Below, one piece after another: positions 1 to 12,100 of a stretch of DNA of 64,000 nucleotides. The notes beneath the pieces are model-generated. The model was not told where the DNA came from, did not search any database, and saw nothing but the letters and a program-made list of their open reading frames with translations. Position 1 is the first letter of the stretch; every line of letters begins with the position of its first letter. Source of the stretch: Oegoconia quadripuncta (taxonomy: Eukaryota; Arthropoda; Insecta; Lepidoptera; Autostichidae); NCBI GenBank assembly GCA_949316235.1, contig OX438755.1, positions 20,483,151 to 20,547,150 of the forward strand, in the 5' to 3' direction. Made by a program: the position numbers and the translations under genes.

Positions 1-90
1 TGCCAATAACTTCTATACTTACCTAATGTGCCCTAGTTTTTTCCCTTACGATAAAAATACTCACAGGTATTATTTACTTTTCTTGTCCTT
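1..90. repeat. Interspersed repeat fragment (cttacctaatgtgccc family)
   Basis: The stretch around the motif 'cttacctaatgtgccc' followed by 'ccttacgataaaaa' recurs at about 29265-29325 and 52022-52090. It is therefore a dispersed repeat of unknown class. The copy is cut by the window start. Confidence 0.5.
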
Positions 91-860
91 GTCTTGTTAA
101 TACCTGATATTAGTTTTAATTATATTGTATATTAATTTGTTGTAATGTACGGGATGCGCTCATTAACCAGGTTTTGGCAGAATTGTCAGCGGTATGTGCC
201 TCACCTAAAACACCATAGAAAGTTGAGTCAGATCCTTTTTGTTGGCCTGATACAGGGCACACAACTGCAATATTAATGTGTTGCTTCTATAATATATTAC
301 GGTAACCTAGAAAAGAACGAAAGAAAAGTATTTATTTGGATTTCTGTTATAAAGAGTATTTTATACATACGTTTACAATACCTACACTAAATCCAAAAAG
401 GGCTCCACTCAGCACGTGTCGGGTTGGAGCAACCACGACGCTGGTATTCTGTGGAGCTGAAAGGCAGAGTGGTGCCACTGTACTACTTAATATTAATTAT
501 TTTTTACTTAATATAATTGTAGTGCTTTCTTAACTAATATTTAAATACATATCTCATATATATTGGACACACACATTCTCAATGAATAAACATATACTAT
601 TCATATTGTACTGCGCGGTGTTGTACTCTCCAGTCTCCGTCCTCTGATGCTCACAGAATACAGGGTCACATCACTAAATTTTAAGAAGTCTATCTCCACA
701 TCTTGTTAATTGGATGCTACTTTGGCACCACCAGGGGGTCTACTCTCTAACGACAATAGCTTCGGACGGTAACTTCGGACTTTTTTTTTGGAGTTTGCTG
801 TGTCAAATTTAAACCAATCGCCATTATTTTTTGTTGCATATAGCTGGACATCACAAGTTT
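91..860. other. Non-genic stretch with weak LINE-like traces
   Basis: No gene is supported here. A segment near 395-475 (motif 'ccacgacgctggtattctg') has a diverged relative near 59690-59780, suggesting a dispersed repeat. The short open frames lack splice or start context. The rest is AT-rich and unrecognised. Confidence 0.4.
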
Positions 861-1215
861 TTGTGTTTGTGACTATCTGGATTATAAATGCGTGGACATG
901 AACCGCTCGGCAATATCCAGTATATTTTATTCTTATTTTTCTTTGTTGAATCATAAATTTTACAATTATTTCTAATAAATTAAAAATAACATGTTGACTT
1001 TCAATAAGTGATATTTTTGTATCCTACATTGAATAAAATATTTTTGATTTTGATTTTGTTTCTTGCTCGTTCTTCTGTCATTCGCTTCTCTCTCGCTCAT
1101 TGACTAGGCAGTCCCCCAGACTGTATAGTGAATGAGCGATAACTGTATGTTATGACGATTTCAAATGTTATTCTTATAACTTACGAAATAAAACATTTTT
1201 TATTTTGATTTTGAA
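860..1215 (+). mobile_element. LINE 3' end, CR1/Jockey-like, two abutting tails
   Basis: The sequence 'gactatctggattataaat' followed by 'accgctcggcaatatccag' matches the end of a reverse-transcriptase ORF and 3' UTR that recurs at 8933-9425 and 47855-48115. The tail 'ttgactttcaataagtgat' recurs at 31620 and 57795. A second tail with 'cttgctcgttcttct' and 'aggcagtcccccag' follows directly. Only 3' ends remain. Confidence 0.6.
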
Positions 1216-1464
1216 GTTAGTACGGGACGCAAGCAGCGTCTAAAGTTATGCAAATAAATGATTCTTAGCAGAAGGAAAATTCCGAAGTTACGGCCGTACG
1301 AAACTATTTTCGTTAGACAGTAGCTCTTCGGGTCCTATTGTCATATTGGTGGCAAATAAAAACATTATCTTTCTTTCAAAGTTTCCTTAGCAAGTTTGCA
1401 ACTGAAATTAAGTAGACCTGCTCGTAAGTCTGATTGAGATGCTTCATTATTTTTAATGATTTTT

Positions 1465-1625
1465 AGGTTCGCTTGACGCGGTCATTGCATGGATGGGTGA
1501 CCATTAGTGGCATTTTCGTACGAGTGTTCCCGTGCCTTGGAGGGTAAGTGAAACAGTCCCAGTTGTAATAGTTTACCTATACAGGAGCAGCTTGAAAACA
1601 CAGTCAGGGTACCATTAGCCTAACA
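1465..1625 (+). repeat. Possible 5S-rRNA-like repeat fragment
   Basis: The motif 'gcatggatgggtgaccatta' resembles the 3' part of insect 5S rRNA, and the downstream 'gtacgagtgttcccgtgcc' recurs in diverged form at 27790-27850. This may be a 5S-derived SINE. It is not a functional 5S gene because the 5' half is absent. Confidence 0.35.
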
Positions 1626-1751
1626 TAAATGCTCCCATGCTATCTATCAATGTACGCCGGGCCTGGGTTGGTTACTGCCTCGACATCCCTTGAAACAAGT
1701 GGTTAGGTGCCTCGATACAATAACTTTGGTCGATTTTTTTTGTTATTTTTT

Positions 1752-2080
1752 TTATGCACTATGGGTTAGCACTTGACCTCAATCCCACCTGATGTTAAGT
1801 GAAGATGAGGTCGAAGGTGGAAGCGTACTGACCCGGAAACCCAAATATTTGGGGAACTGGCTATCTTATCTCTGACAACCGAAACACAATAATGCTATTA
1901 ACATTGCTGTTTGGCGGCAGATTTAGATAAGATGGTGGTAGCTAGCCAGGCGGACATAATAATATAAAATGCCCTACCACCAACCAAACCGAGTACTAAA
2001 CATGTACCCCGCTGGGAATCGAACCCGCGACCTCCGATTCGTAAACCTTATGTTGTTTACATTGAGCCACAGAGGCGGTT
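1752..2080 (-). mobile_element. SINE-A, near full length
   Basis: This is a tRNA-derived SINE read on the minus strand. The + strand has the complement of a Pol III B box ('gggaatcgaacccg') near 2010 and ends in the complement of the tRNA-like head ('gagccacagaggcgg'). The ~330-bp body ('acctgatgttaagtgaagat', 'gacccggaaaccc', 'ggtggtagctagccaggcgg') recurs at least ten times in this window. Confidence 0.85.
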
Positions 2081-2160
2081 GTTAATAGAAAAAATAAAAA
2101 AATAAGTAATTTTTTCAAACAAATTAATAACGTATTCTAGTGTAAGCTTCCTCTTAAATG

Positions 2161-2801
2161 TAATAAATAAACTGGCAACGTTGCATCAAGTTAAAGAACG
2201 AATTACGCCATCTACTATACTACCAATCAGTCAATGGTGTCGATGCGGATGTACACCAACGAAACTAAACTAAACTAAAACCAATTTTGGGATGGTGCCG
2301 TCGCATCGTACTGTTCCAGGGAGAAAGACAGTACTACTCTAAAACTGGTTTTAGTTTAGTTTAGTTGGTGTACATCCGAATCGACACCAATAGCCGCGTA
2401 AAGTATACCTAGTGTGCGTTAAGGGTAATTTTCTTCGATTTATTTGGATATTTATTTACATCCGAAGTAAATAAGATATTTTAATTTTGCATTTCGGATT
2501 TATTTTGAATTAAATGACATGCCCACAAACGGAATGTCGGGTTGTCCCTTACACGCAGATAAATAAATTTAAACTGGTAACTTACATAAAGTTAAAGAAC
2601 GAATTACACCATCTACTATCCTACCAATCTGTCAATAGCCGTGTAAATTTGTATACCTAATGTGCGTTAAGAGTAATTTTCTTCGATTTATTTGGATATT
2701 TATTTACATCCGAAGTAATTTGGATTTAGATTTAATTTGAATTAAATAACATATCCACAAAGGGAATCTCGGGTTGTCCTTTACACGCAATATAAATAAA
2801 T
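2161..2801. repeat. Direct tandem duplication, ~240-bp unit, two copies
   Basis: Copy 1 runs 2161-2571 and copy 2 runs 2572-2801. Shared blocks include 'aagttaaagaacgaattac', 'tgtgcgttaagrgtaatttt' and 'tggatatttatttacatccg'. Copy 1 is longer only because a MITE is inserted at 2236-2388; copy 2 keeps the uninterrupted site. Confidence 0.85.
2236..2388. mobile_element. Short MITE with GGTGTCG termini, 3-bp AAT target duplication
   Basis: The terminal inverted repeat is about 45 bp, starting GGTGTCGATKCGGATGTACA at one end with its complement at the other, so the 153-bp element is nearly all foldback. It is flanked by AAT at 2233-2235 and 2389-2391. The second tandem copy carries a single AAT and no element. 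A second family member lies at 59013-59266. A 3-bp duplication and GG-type ends suggest PIF/Harbinger. Confidence 0.85.
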
Positions 2802-2964
2802 TTAAAAAATCAACAGCCCGAAAACGACTTAAAAGATGGACGAACTGGCATTTTGTGTAATTCTTAAACGGACCGCATGGCTATGTCTAGGATCATATTG
2901 GTTTTGAGATAAGTTAAAACAAAAGCTAGTCTATAACCATCACAGGCCACATTCCATTAAATAA

Positions 2965-3295
2965 ATTTGCATTTATGATGGGAAAATCTCAGTCACCAAA
3001 TTGCGTTGAGTGCGATGTGATAGAAGACGCATACCACATAATGATGGATTGTGTCCGGAACGAGTCCTACAGATTCCAAATATACGTACCTAGAATATAA
3101 TACTATTAAGGAGGTCGGAGGATGTAATACGGCGCTACCTCGCTGCTATCGGCAGCGGCACGAGCGCTGTATATTATTGGTTAGGTTAGGGTTGAAATTA
3201 AGATAAATTCCATGTTATTTCAACCTTAAGGTAGGCAAGGGTACGTATAGAGCGACATAGTCACAAAAGTGACCAAGTTCTTTAAATAGATTTAA
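2965..3295 (+). mobile_element. LINE 3' fragment with CCHC-like reverse-transcriptase C-terminus
   Basis: Translation around 2990-3100 gives a zinc-knuckle-like stretch (NCVECDVIEDAYHIMMDC) with C-x2-C-x7-H-x4-C spacing. This is typical of the C-terminal end of Jockey/I/R1-group LINE polymerases. An A-rich tail ends near 3295. The 5' part is missing. Confidence 0.65.
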
Positions 3296-3429
3296 AAAAA
3301 AACCATCACAGGCTTTAGATGGATCGATAGACACTCTTCGATTGAAATCCATCTAGCCGTTGAGAGATTCGAGGGTATAAATAAACCCTTACACAACTGA
3401 AAATAAAACATAACCCTGTCTTTTAGTCA

Positions 3430-3780
3430 ACTCGGAACAAAGTCAAGTCAAAGTCAAAATGCTTTATTTTGTAGGTACACAGAGTACACTTAAAATAGTC
3501 AATTTTAAATTTTTTAAGCTACTGCTTATTCAAAATGCAATTTTTCCCAGAGAAGAACAAGGAAGAAACTCGAAAGGTTGAAATCAAAAATCAAAAATGT
3601 TTTATTTCGTAAGTTATAAGAATAACATTTGAAATCGTCATGACATACTGTTATCGCTCCTTCACTAGGCAGTCTCCCCAGAGAAGAACGAGCAAGAAAG
3701 TCAGGGGTTGCTCTTTTTAAATAAGCCAATACAAATACAATTTGGAATAATTGTTAAATTTATGATTCGACAAAGAAAAA
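3430..3780 (-). mobile_element. CR1/Jockey-like LINE 3' tails, two fused
   Basis: Two minus-strand 3' UTR types are joined. The first carries 'tttgtaggtacacagagtac'-type sequence, as at 39352-39480. The second carries 'cactaggcagtctccccaga' and 'gggttgctctttttaaata', as at 8933-9100. The junction at about 3585 suggests one 5'-truncated copy inserted into another. Confidence 0.6.
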
Positions 3781-4127
3781 TAAGAATAGAATATACTGGA
3801 TATTGCTTGATTGTTGCTCTTTTAAAACGTGAGGCTACTGATGAATTTTATTAAATTGTGACAGTAAAGTCTATGTAATGAACAATCCCATTGTGTAACG
3901 TTATGGAACGAGAAGAGAGTTAACCGTGAGATAAGATTTAACTTGATAGATTAGACAATACAGGGTTAGGTTAGGTGCGTGTGGAATTTAGAGATAAATA
4001 CTGATATGAAATACTGAGTTCTACTACGCAGATAAATCGAGAATGTTTTCAACTCCAGCCACCATAGAACTAATATAATATAATAAGATTAGTAAAGATG
4101 GGGAACTAGGTGAACGAAGGTTTTTGA

Positions 4128-4405
4128 CCGCCTCCGTGGCTCAATGTAAAACACCATAGGGTTTACGAATCGGAGGTCGTGGGTACGATCTCCCCAGCGG
4201 AGTACATCTCTTCGGTCGGTTTGGTTGGTGGTACGGAATTTTAAATGTCCGCCTAGCTAGCTACCATTTATCTAAGTCTACAAGCAAGATAAGATTGCCA
4301 GTCCCTCAAAAAAAAGATGAGGCCCGGATCAGTATGCTTTTCGGCTTCCTCTTCACTTAAAATCAGGTGTGATTGAGGTCCAGTGCTAACCCATTGTGCA
4401 AAAGA
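4128..4405 (+). mobile_element. SINE-A, degenerate
   Basis: The tRNA-like head 'ccgcctccgtggctcaatgt' starts at about 4128, followed by a degenerate B box and the shared body. The central part is partly deleted. It ends in 'gtgctaacccattgtgca' and an A-rich stretch. Confidence 0.8.
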
Positions 4406-4442
4406 AAAATACCAATGACTAATTCAATATAAGTCAATATTA

Positions 4443-4556
4443 TGTGATTAGAACGGTCTTTTGTTAGTTCTGTGCCATCTCCTTTCGCAGACGCATACAT
4501 ATTTGTGATTAGAACGGTCTTTTGTTAGTTCTGTGCCATCTCCTTTTGCAGACGCA
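4443..4556. repeat. Two-copy direct tandem repeat, 61-bp period
   Basis: The block beginning 'tgtgattagaacggtctttt' occurs at 4443-4495 and again at 4504-4556 with one or two differences. This is a recent local duplication in otherwise unique sequence. Confidence 0.85.
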
Positions 4557-4742
4557 CACACACTAAAGAGATTATGATTAAACTTTTTTGAAAATGTAGC
4601 AAACCATTATAGTTTTTCCTCAGACCGGTGCCAGTATTGGCCATAAGGTTAAAAGTATAGAGTTCTACAATTCGGTTGTCACCCTTGACAGTTGACGTAA
4701 TGCTGTCAAATGGCTCACAATGGAAACCCATCTCATCTCCAG

Positions 4743-4874
4743 GTCCTGGCCCGCTGCCCAGATGTGGGAGTGGCCCTGATCAATGGCGAGAGGCAAGTGG
4801 AAGTCGTTCCGGAAGGTGGTGCAGAGAAAACGGGTCTTCGAGGCGGAGCAGTTAGAGTCAGGGAATTTAAGACG
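4743..4874 (+). CDS. Candidate internal exon of an unrecognised gene
   Basis: A GC-richer, stop-free block of 44 codons is bounded by a plausible acceptor (tctcatctccag before 4743) and donor (GTGAGA at 4875), phase 0 at both ends. The translation begins VLARCPDVGVALINGERQ and ends in a basic stretch with RVREFKT. The same frame stays open upstream to an ATG at 4710. I do not recognise the protein. It is not the missing first exon of the transporter downstream: that exon must end in phase 2 and this one ends in phase 0. It could be a host exon of a neighbouring gene or an old transposon ORF. Confidence 0.3.
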
Positions 4875-5412
4875 GTGAGAGCTTACTCAAAATGAAGGAG
4901 CACCCTTCTCAGTTAAATTTACCGTTAAGGTTATACTAAAACCTCTATGTCTACAGAGGTTTTTAGTATTAATTCGTTTCTACGGCGACTAATCGTAGAC
5001 GTTGTTTCAAGCATCTGAAAAATTCGGAGACTTTAGCATAAGGCCAAGCAAAGGCATAAGGGGCTGATATAACATTATTTATATCAAGTTTGCCTCATCT
5101 TTAGCTTTCAGTGCTTACAATTCGAACAATTTCTCTACTGATAACTATAAATAAAAAATATTACATAATTCCCTAGGTACTAACTTTTTAGACCTATGTA
5201 TCTTGCTTATACGCATAAAGTTTCGTTGGAATCGGTCAATTCATTTCGAAAAATTTGGATTTGAAAGTAGTTGAAAGTTTGTATAGGAAATGCCGTGTGG
5301 GACAAACCCCCTTAACCGATGACCATCGTACATGACTAAGAACCTTTAGCGTTTAGTCTTTAACATAAAAAGAAAACGCACACATACGCGACGGTAACTC
5401 GTCTGCTTTTCT

Positions 5413-5728
5413 TTATGCACAACGGGTTGGTACTCAATCACACCTGATGTTAAGTGAAGATGAGGTCGAAGGTGGAAGCGTACTGACCCGGAAACCCCAA
5501 CACATTTGGGGAACTGGCTATCTTATATCTGACAACCGGAACACAACAATGCTATTAACGCTGCTTGGCGGCAGATTTAGATAAGATTGTGGTAGCTAGC
5601 CAGGGGGACATTTAAAATGCCCTACCACCAACCAAACCGAGTACTTAAACATGTACCCCGCTGGGGATCGAACCCGCGACCTCCGAATCGTAAACCCAAT
5701 GTTGTTTACATTGAGCCACGGAGGCGGC
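5413..5728 (-). mobile_element. SINE-A, near full length
   Basis: The full body and the complement of B box ('ggggatcgaacccgcg') and head ('gagccacggaggcgg') are present. It ends about 235 bp before the first recognised transporter exon. Confidence 0.85.
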
Positions 5729-5963
5729 TGCTCTGGGTGCGACAGACCAGCGCTGAGCTCTTATAAGCTCAGCATATAGCTGAGTCGTTTCCCTTTCGCT
5801 GCTGCGACACTTATCTGAGTGTTCTGTTATTTTATTTGCCTAACAATTGTTGTATATGTGTCGAAGAGGGGAATAAACAGTTTCTTTCTTTCTTTGTTTC
5901 ACACATGTCGTCAAATACCCGTCATTTTTTCGTCGAGCATTAAACAGATTGTTTGTTTCCCAG

Positions 5964-6115
5964 ATGCCTAACGCAGTGGGACCTAACGGGGCTGGGTTTG
6001 GGCAGCACGCTCGGAGTGGGTGTGTATGTTTTAGTGGGCGCAGTGGGGCTTCGCATCGCCGGGCCCTCCATCGTGCTGTCGTTCCTTATTGCGGCAGTGG
6101 CCTCGTTGTTCGCAG
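5964..6115 (+). CDS. Transporter exon: TM1-TM2 of the CAT core
   Basis: The acceptor is tttgtttcccag and the donor GTAAAC. The exon starts with the third base of an Arg codon; the next residues, [17 protein letters not shown], match the conserved start of the CAT core (LARCL..DLT in relatives). It ends in phase 1. Confidence 0.93.
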
Positions 6116-9100
6116 GTAAACCTTTTTTTTTGTTATAGGTGGTTCGGAATAGCCATTATAGTATAGTACGGTCACCTACTGCTAAACGTATATACCCTCA
6201 TGTTCCCTAGCGCGCTAGATCTATTCCATTAATTACAATAATTATGTCTTGCAAAGAAAATTAAGCCGGTGAATAGCGCACCATGCGTGAGTAGTGTTGT
6301 CCGACATGAAATTTTAATACGCATCATGGCCTGTTTTGTCTTGCACGACGTAACGCAATAGATCTAGTGGTAATACTTTTAGCTGCGTGACTTTATCGCG
6401 GACTATTATATATACAGGGTGTCCAGGAAATAATGGTCCAACCTATAACTATCGATAGCCCACACCATGACCTCCCTAATCACCAATTTTAGCTTTAGTA
6501 AAAATATCATAGGTTTCGAGATATTCTACGTTTTTTTATTTTTGGAAATTTTACCACCTGTGATAGGTTTTTTTCATGCCATTTCTGCAAATGACGTCAT
6601 TTATTGATGCGGTTTTTTTCATATTCACAGAGTATAGTTAGGCTACCACACACAATAGTAAAAAATTGACGAACTAGCGAAAAAGATTTATTACAAGAAG
6701 GATAAACCCAAAAAAGGCAATGAAACTTATAAAAACCCATTTTCTACCAGTTGCGGTGTAAAAACATTGTACCACGCTCATGGTGCCCATAATCTTAAAA
6801 AGTTGCTGAATAAATGCAGATTCTAAAATGGTATCATGAGTCTAGGTTTCCTGTTTATTTTGGATATCATAGCTACCTGAATAGAAAGCAGTATTTGAAT
6901 GACTTTATTGAATTTGTACTTGGTTGTAATTAGAATATCTCGAAACCCATGATATTTTTACTAAAGCTAAAATTGGTAATTAGGGAGGTCATGGTGTGGG
7001 CTATCGATAGTTATAGGTTGGACCATTATTTCCTGGACACCCTGTATATATATATATATATATCGCTTCGCTTGCGAACTCATCCCTTTTGCGCCAAATA
7101 ACACGCGGACGGAGCCGATCGTGAGTCGCGGCATGTCACCGGCTGTGCTCACCCGTCAACGCACGCGGCTGCAGTCAAGCTGCTGTGCGTGACTTAGTAA
7201 TATAAACTTTTAAGCACTGTATACAAGATTTAATTTCGATTAAATTGTAAAATCCGTTCCTATCCGATGCGATGCGGGCCGTTTGGTGGAGTTGGACACT
7301 TATGCAGTAGAATGAAAGAATAGGTTTAGAACTCCGAATGAGAGCAGATAATTCGTGATCGTATCAGCGGGACCATGCGGCGGACGGTGCAGGGAGGTTT
7401 CCTGCTTCTGGCAACCTGGTGTTAAGGGCCTAATAACCAAGTCTCTCTGCTTTCCGTTCTCGATTTTACCTCTTGATACGACAAGACATTCACCTTTTCT
7501 TTCACTTGGTCAAATTAATTTCAGCTAGGTCTACCCGTTCCTCTCTGTCCTTCAATCTTTCCCTCAATTATATTCTTTAAAAAATAGTCGTGTCGTAACA
7601 AATGATGAATCTTTTCTCTTCTGTTTTCAACTGTGACCAACAGGCATCTCTTCTCCTTTACCATCATTAATATCGATATGTTTGATAACACAAGTCCTTA
7701 TTTATTTTAGAACATATAAATCCACCGTCAAAATGATGAATATCGTTTCCAGGTCTTTGTTACGCGGAGTTCGGCTCGCGCGTTCCTCGAGCAGGCTCGG
7801 CGTACATCTACACATACGTGACGGTGGGGGAGCTCGTCGCGTTCGTCATCGGGTGGAATATGATACTTGAAGGTTTGTTCGGTAAGTGTCTACCCCAATT
7901 TTATCATTTATGCATTGCCCACATTGTATTTATTTCATGGGTTTGTTAATCACCGAAATCGATTTTTTTTATGCATGATGGGTACGTACTTGACCTCAAT
8001 CACACCTGATGTTAAGTGAAGATGAGGTCGAAGGTGGAAGCGTATACTGACCCGGAAACCCCAACACATTTGGGGGACTGGCTATCTTTTCACTGACAAC
8101 CGGAACACAACAATGCTATTAACATTGCTGCTTGGCGGCAGATTTAGATAAGATGGTGGTAGGTAGCCAGGCGGTCATTTAAAATGCCCACCAATATTAG
8201 TAGCATTGTTGTGTTCCGGTTGTCACAGATAAGATAGCCAGTCCTCTAAATAAGATAGGGTTTCCGGATCAGCACGCTATAGATACGGCTATCTTACCAA
8301 TTTGTTTTTATTATTCGTTCCAGGCACAGCGAGTGTCGCCAAGGGTCTGAGCACGTACATCGACTCAGTGTCTGGAGGCTCGATGTCTGCATGGTACCTG
8401 GCCACAATGCCCATCTCCGCAGCGCACTTCTCTACATATTTCGATTTATTCGCATTTCTACTGGTGTTGGTTTTGGGAGGTGAGTACTTTCATTGAATAT
8501 TGTAACAACTTCTAGTAGGTACGATATCCTTTCATTAGAAAAGGGTATGGTCCATAATCCATTGCACAAGCACATGTAGTGTTGGCAGACTCAATTTTTA
8601 AGTCTTAGGCTCGTATTTCAGAATATTGCTCAAGCGTAGATCTGCGCTTGTGCATAGTTAGAGAGATATGCCGATATACAAGTTACATAAAGCTGTCCCT
8701 TTTTAACTGTCCTCAAGCGGAGATCTCTGCTTGATTAACATTCTGTAATATGGGTCTTAAATATTGCAGATTCAACGCGATTATGCAGAGTTCTGGGAGC
8801 TCAAGACTCGGAGTTTCGAGTCGAGCGCGAGTACTCTAGAGCAACGACTTGATCTGTAAAAAGAACTGTAGTTGTCACGGTCACTAATGTATGTCTCAGC
8901 GGACATTTGGGGTTTCACCTAATCAAATCAAATCAAAAATGTTTTATTTCGTAAGTTATAAGAATAACATTTGAAATCGTCATGACATAGGTACAGTTAT
9001 CGCTCATTCACTAGGCAGTCTCCCCAGAGAAGAATAAGGAAGAAACTCAGGGGTTGCTCTTTTTAAATAAGTCAATTCAAATTCAATTTGAATTAATTGT

Positions 9101-12100
9101 TAAATTTATGATACGACAAAGAAAAATATGAATAAAATATACTGGATATTGCCGAGCGGTTCTTGTCCACGCATTCTTATCATCCAGATAGTCAGAAATT
9201 TTATAATAGCCTTTGGTACATAGTTTTTAAATTTATTTAAAGGCAAATTTTGAATGTCTACCGGAACCTTATTATAAAAGCGTATACATTGTCCCTTGAA
9301 TGACTTAGTGACTTTGTGTAAGCGACTGCTATGGACAGCAAGTTTATTTTTATATCTTGTATTTATTGAGCCTAACTTCTAGATCGCACGAACTGCTCGC
9401 TTTTGCAGAACAAAGATACAATTTATGTCCGCGGCATTTCTCCATAACCTTTCAATAAAACTCGACTTTTCCTACATTCAAAAACGGATTGATAACCAAA
9501 AAAACGTAGTATATACAATTTTAATGTGGCTTCCACAATGATCAGTAAAACAAGAAGGTAAGACGTGAATAATTGCCTTATAAAATCGGCAGGCGTTAAC
9601 GCCGTACCAAACACGAGTCGTACACGTACAGTACAGTTTGTCGAATCATAAATTGTAAAATTAGGTACTTAACAAGAGCAATCCCTGAATTTCTTTGTCG
9701 TTCTTCTCTGGGGAGTCTAGTTTTGTGAATGAGCGATAATTGTATGTCATGGCGACTTCTAATGTTATTCTTTAAACTTAAAAAATAAAACCTTTTTGCA
9801 TTTGAACATTATTATAGAAAAATATGGATTATCAATCTGTTTTGACGTATCCATTCTATACAGGGTGTATTTGAATTCGTGTAATTCCCATAAACTGGTG
9901 AGTCCACTTCTGATTACGATCAACTTTCCCCAAATAACCAAAGTCAAATTCGATCAAAAAGTTTTTGATTACCTATACAATGTAAACCATTCTGAAACTT
10001 TGGAATGGAAGGCCACCAATTTTACTTTTATTATAAAAAAAATAGGTACAATCCAATCATCCTAAAAGTATCACATGGGCTAAAGTGCCGCGGCAGCGAT
10101 ATCTATTAGAAACTACTCGCATTACAATAACCACGAAACCAACTACACTAGCTACTCACAGAGCAAAGTGTTTACACATATAGGAGTATAGATACCATCC
10201 ATAAGCATCCGCTACTGAGATGTGTAGCAAAATTTCGTTCACATTGTTAATAGACGTCGTAGTATAGTGGACAGTAGCATCAGTCATTAAAACAAAGTTG
10301 TTCAAACCTCAGTAGATGTTGCAGCAGAACTGACGAATAGGTCTTCGTTTCTCATGCGCACGGCTAAGGAGTAGAACGCATTGCCTCCGTCTGTGTTTCC
10401 AATCGCATATAACCCGCAGCTCTTTAAAGTCAGGTTAAATAGGCATCTTCTGGGAAAGCTCGTTCCATCGTAGACCTTATCTCGACATTTAGTCCAGATT
10501 AAGGTCAAGAGCGATCCCATTCAAATTAAAAAAAAAAAAAAAAATTCTTACTCATTATATATTGTATGAATACTTTCTAATTGATGGTGCTAAAGTGCTT
10601 CGGTCCATACGGTCCATATAATACTTTTAGGGAGATTCGACTGTACATTGAGTGACATATACTTAGTTCTTGTAACATAGTTGATGTAGTCGCAACCGAT
10701 GTACACCAGCTTAAGTAATGTTGTTATATGAATGAGTGGGCCCTCCTGACACAGGCAAATTTTTCTATTTTCCTACTAGGGGAACCCAAATACTAATGTA
10801 ACTTATGGATAAGTTGTTTCGAAATAAATATTATTTTATTTTTATTTATTTATTTTATACATGGCTCAACAACTATGAGCCCGAATGTTTAACGTCTCAT
10901 CGAATCACGTTTCTTGTATAGAAATGTCACTATTGATCACCCATCGTAGGACTGAAAGTACCTATCCCAGGGAAAATACGGTTTGACCTCGGAAAAACGA
11001 ATAACCGCGATTTTCTTGAAACTTTAAATAAAGTGTTGTAAAACTAGAACAATTCCTATAACTTAAGCATTTATAAAAAACGCATATAGTAAGTAACTTC
11101 TTCTTCAATTTAAGAGCCTATAGTAACGAAATAAGCTAAATTTGAAAAATGTGTTTCTTTAAAAAAAAATGCGCAATTGATGGGTATTTCTTTAATTTCA
11201 AAACATTTAGGGAAATTATCGTCACAAAATATTAGTTCTCATTTCTATTTCTTAAGCAATGCAGCTCGACGACATTTTCAGCTAAACACATGCATGCCTA
11301 ACTATAACATGCTTAGTATTTTATCCATCAATAAGTTAACTGTGTTTAACAAAAGTCTACCTAATTAAATATCAATGAGTATTTATTGTTAGACACAAAT
11401 TAATAATAGGGTTTCCTAAAAAAAATCTAGATTGCGATTTGCGATAAAAAGCGCTTGGTTTTTTTAAGGCTTTTTTTTTATTTCGTTATTCGTGTATGTC
11501 ACACACAGCGCCATCTAGTTCCACAGTAAGCAACTATAGGCTTGTGTTGTGGATACCAGATGGTTCATATACTACATAAATACTTTTTTTTTGTAAATAA
11601 ATACTTATTATAAATGAAAACATCCATAACTCAGGTACACATGTCCGTATTCATCACACAAACATATGCCCCTAGCGGGATTCGAACCCGCAACCTTTTG
11701 GTATAATGGTCAGAGTTGCTAACCACTACACCAAACGGGTCGTCAAAAGCTTAATGATTCAAAATTACATTTCTAATATACCTCTATAAGATAGCAATTA
11801 TATAAGTCGGTTCTGAATTATGTCTAGCTAAGCAAATTTTTTACTGTATTTTCCCTGGGCCACAGCACATTCTGTCTATTCTTCGCTAGATGCGCCAGTA
11901 TACACAACCATGCTATATTCTGATGAATAACTTGTGAGGTAAATGCAATAAATATTTTTGTTTGTCAAACCCTTACGAAAACAGTGACTGTAAGCATGCA
12001 GTCATGTGTTTGTTTGTTGTAGTGTTGCTGGCGTTTGGGGTGAGAGAGTCGTCGTGGGTAAACAACGTGTTCGCTCTGGTCAACATGGGCGTCATTCTCT

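Noticed and set aside
4710..4742. ATG at 4710 as the transporter start
   Set aside because: The frame leads into the 4743-4874 block, which ends in phase 0, while the transporter exon at 5964 needs phase 2. The protein is also unlike CAT N-termini.
10302..10520. Minus-strand 72-codon frame
   Set aside because: The plus strand carries a LINE RT C-terminus with poly(A) tail; the minus frame is its shadow.
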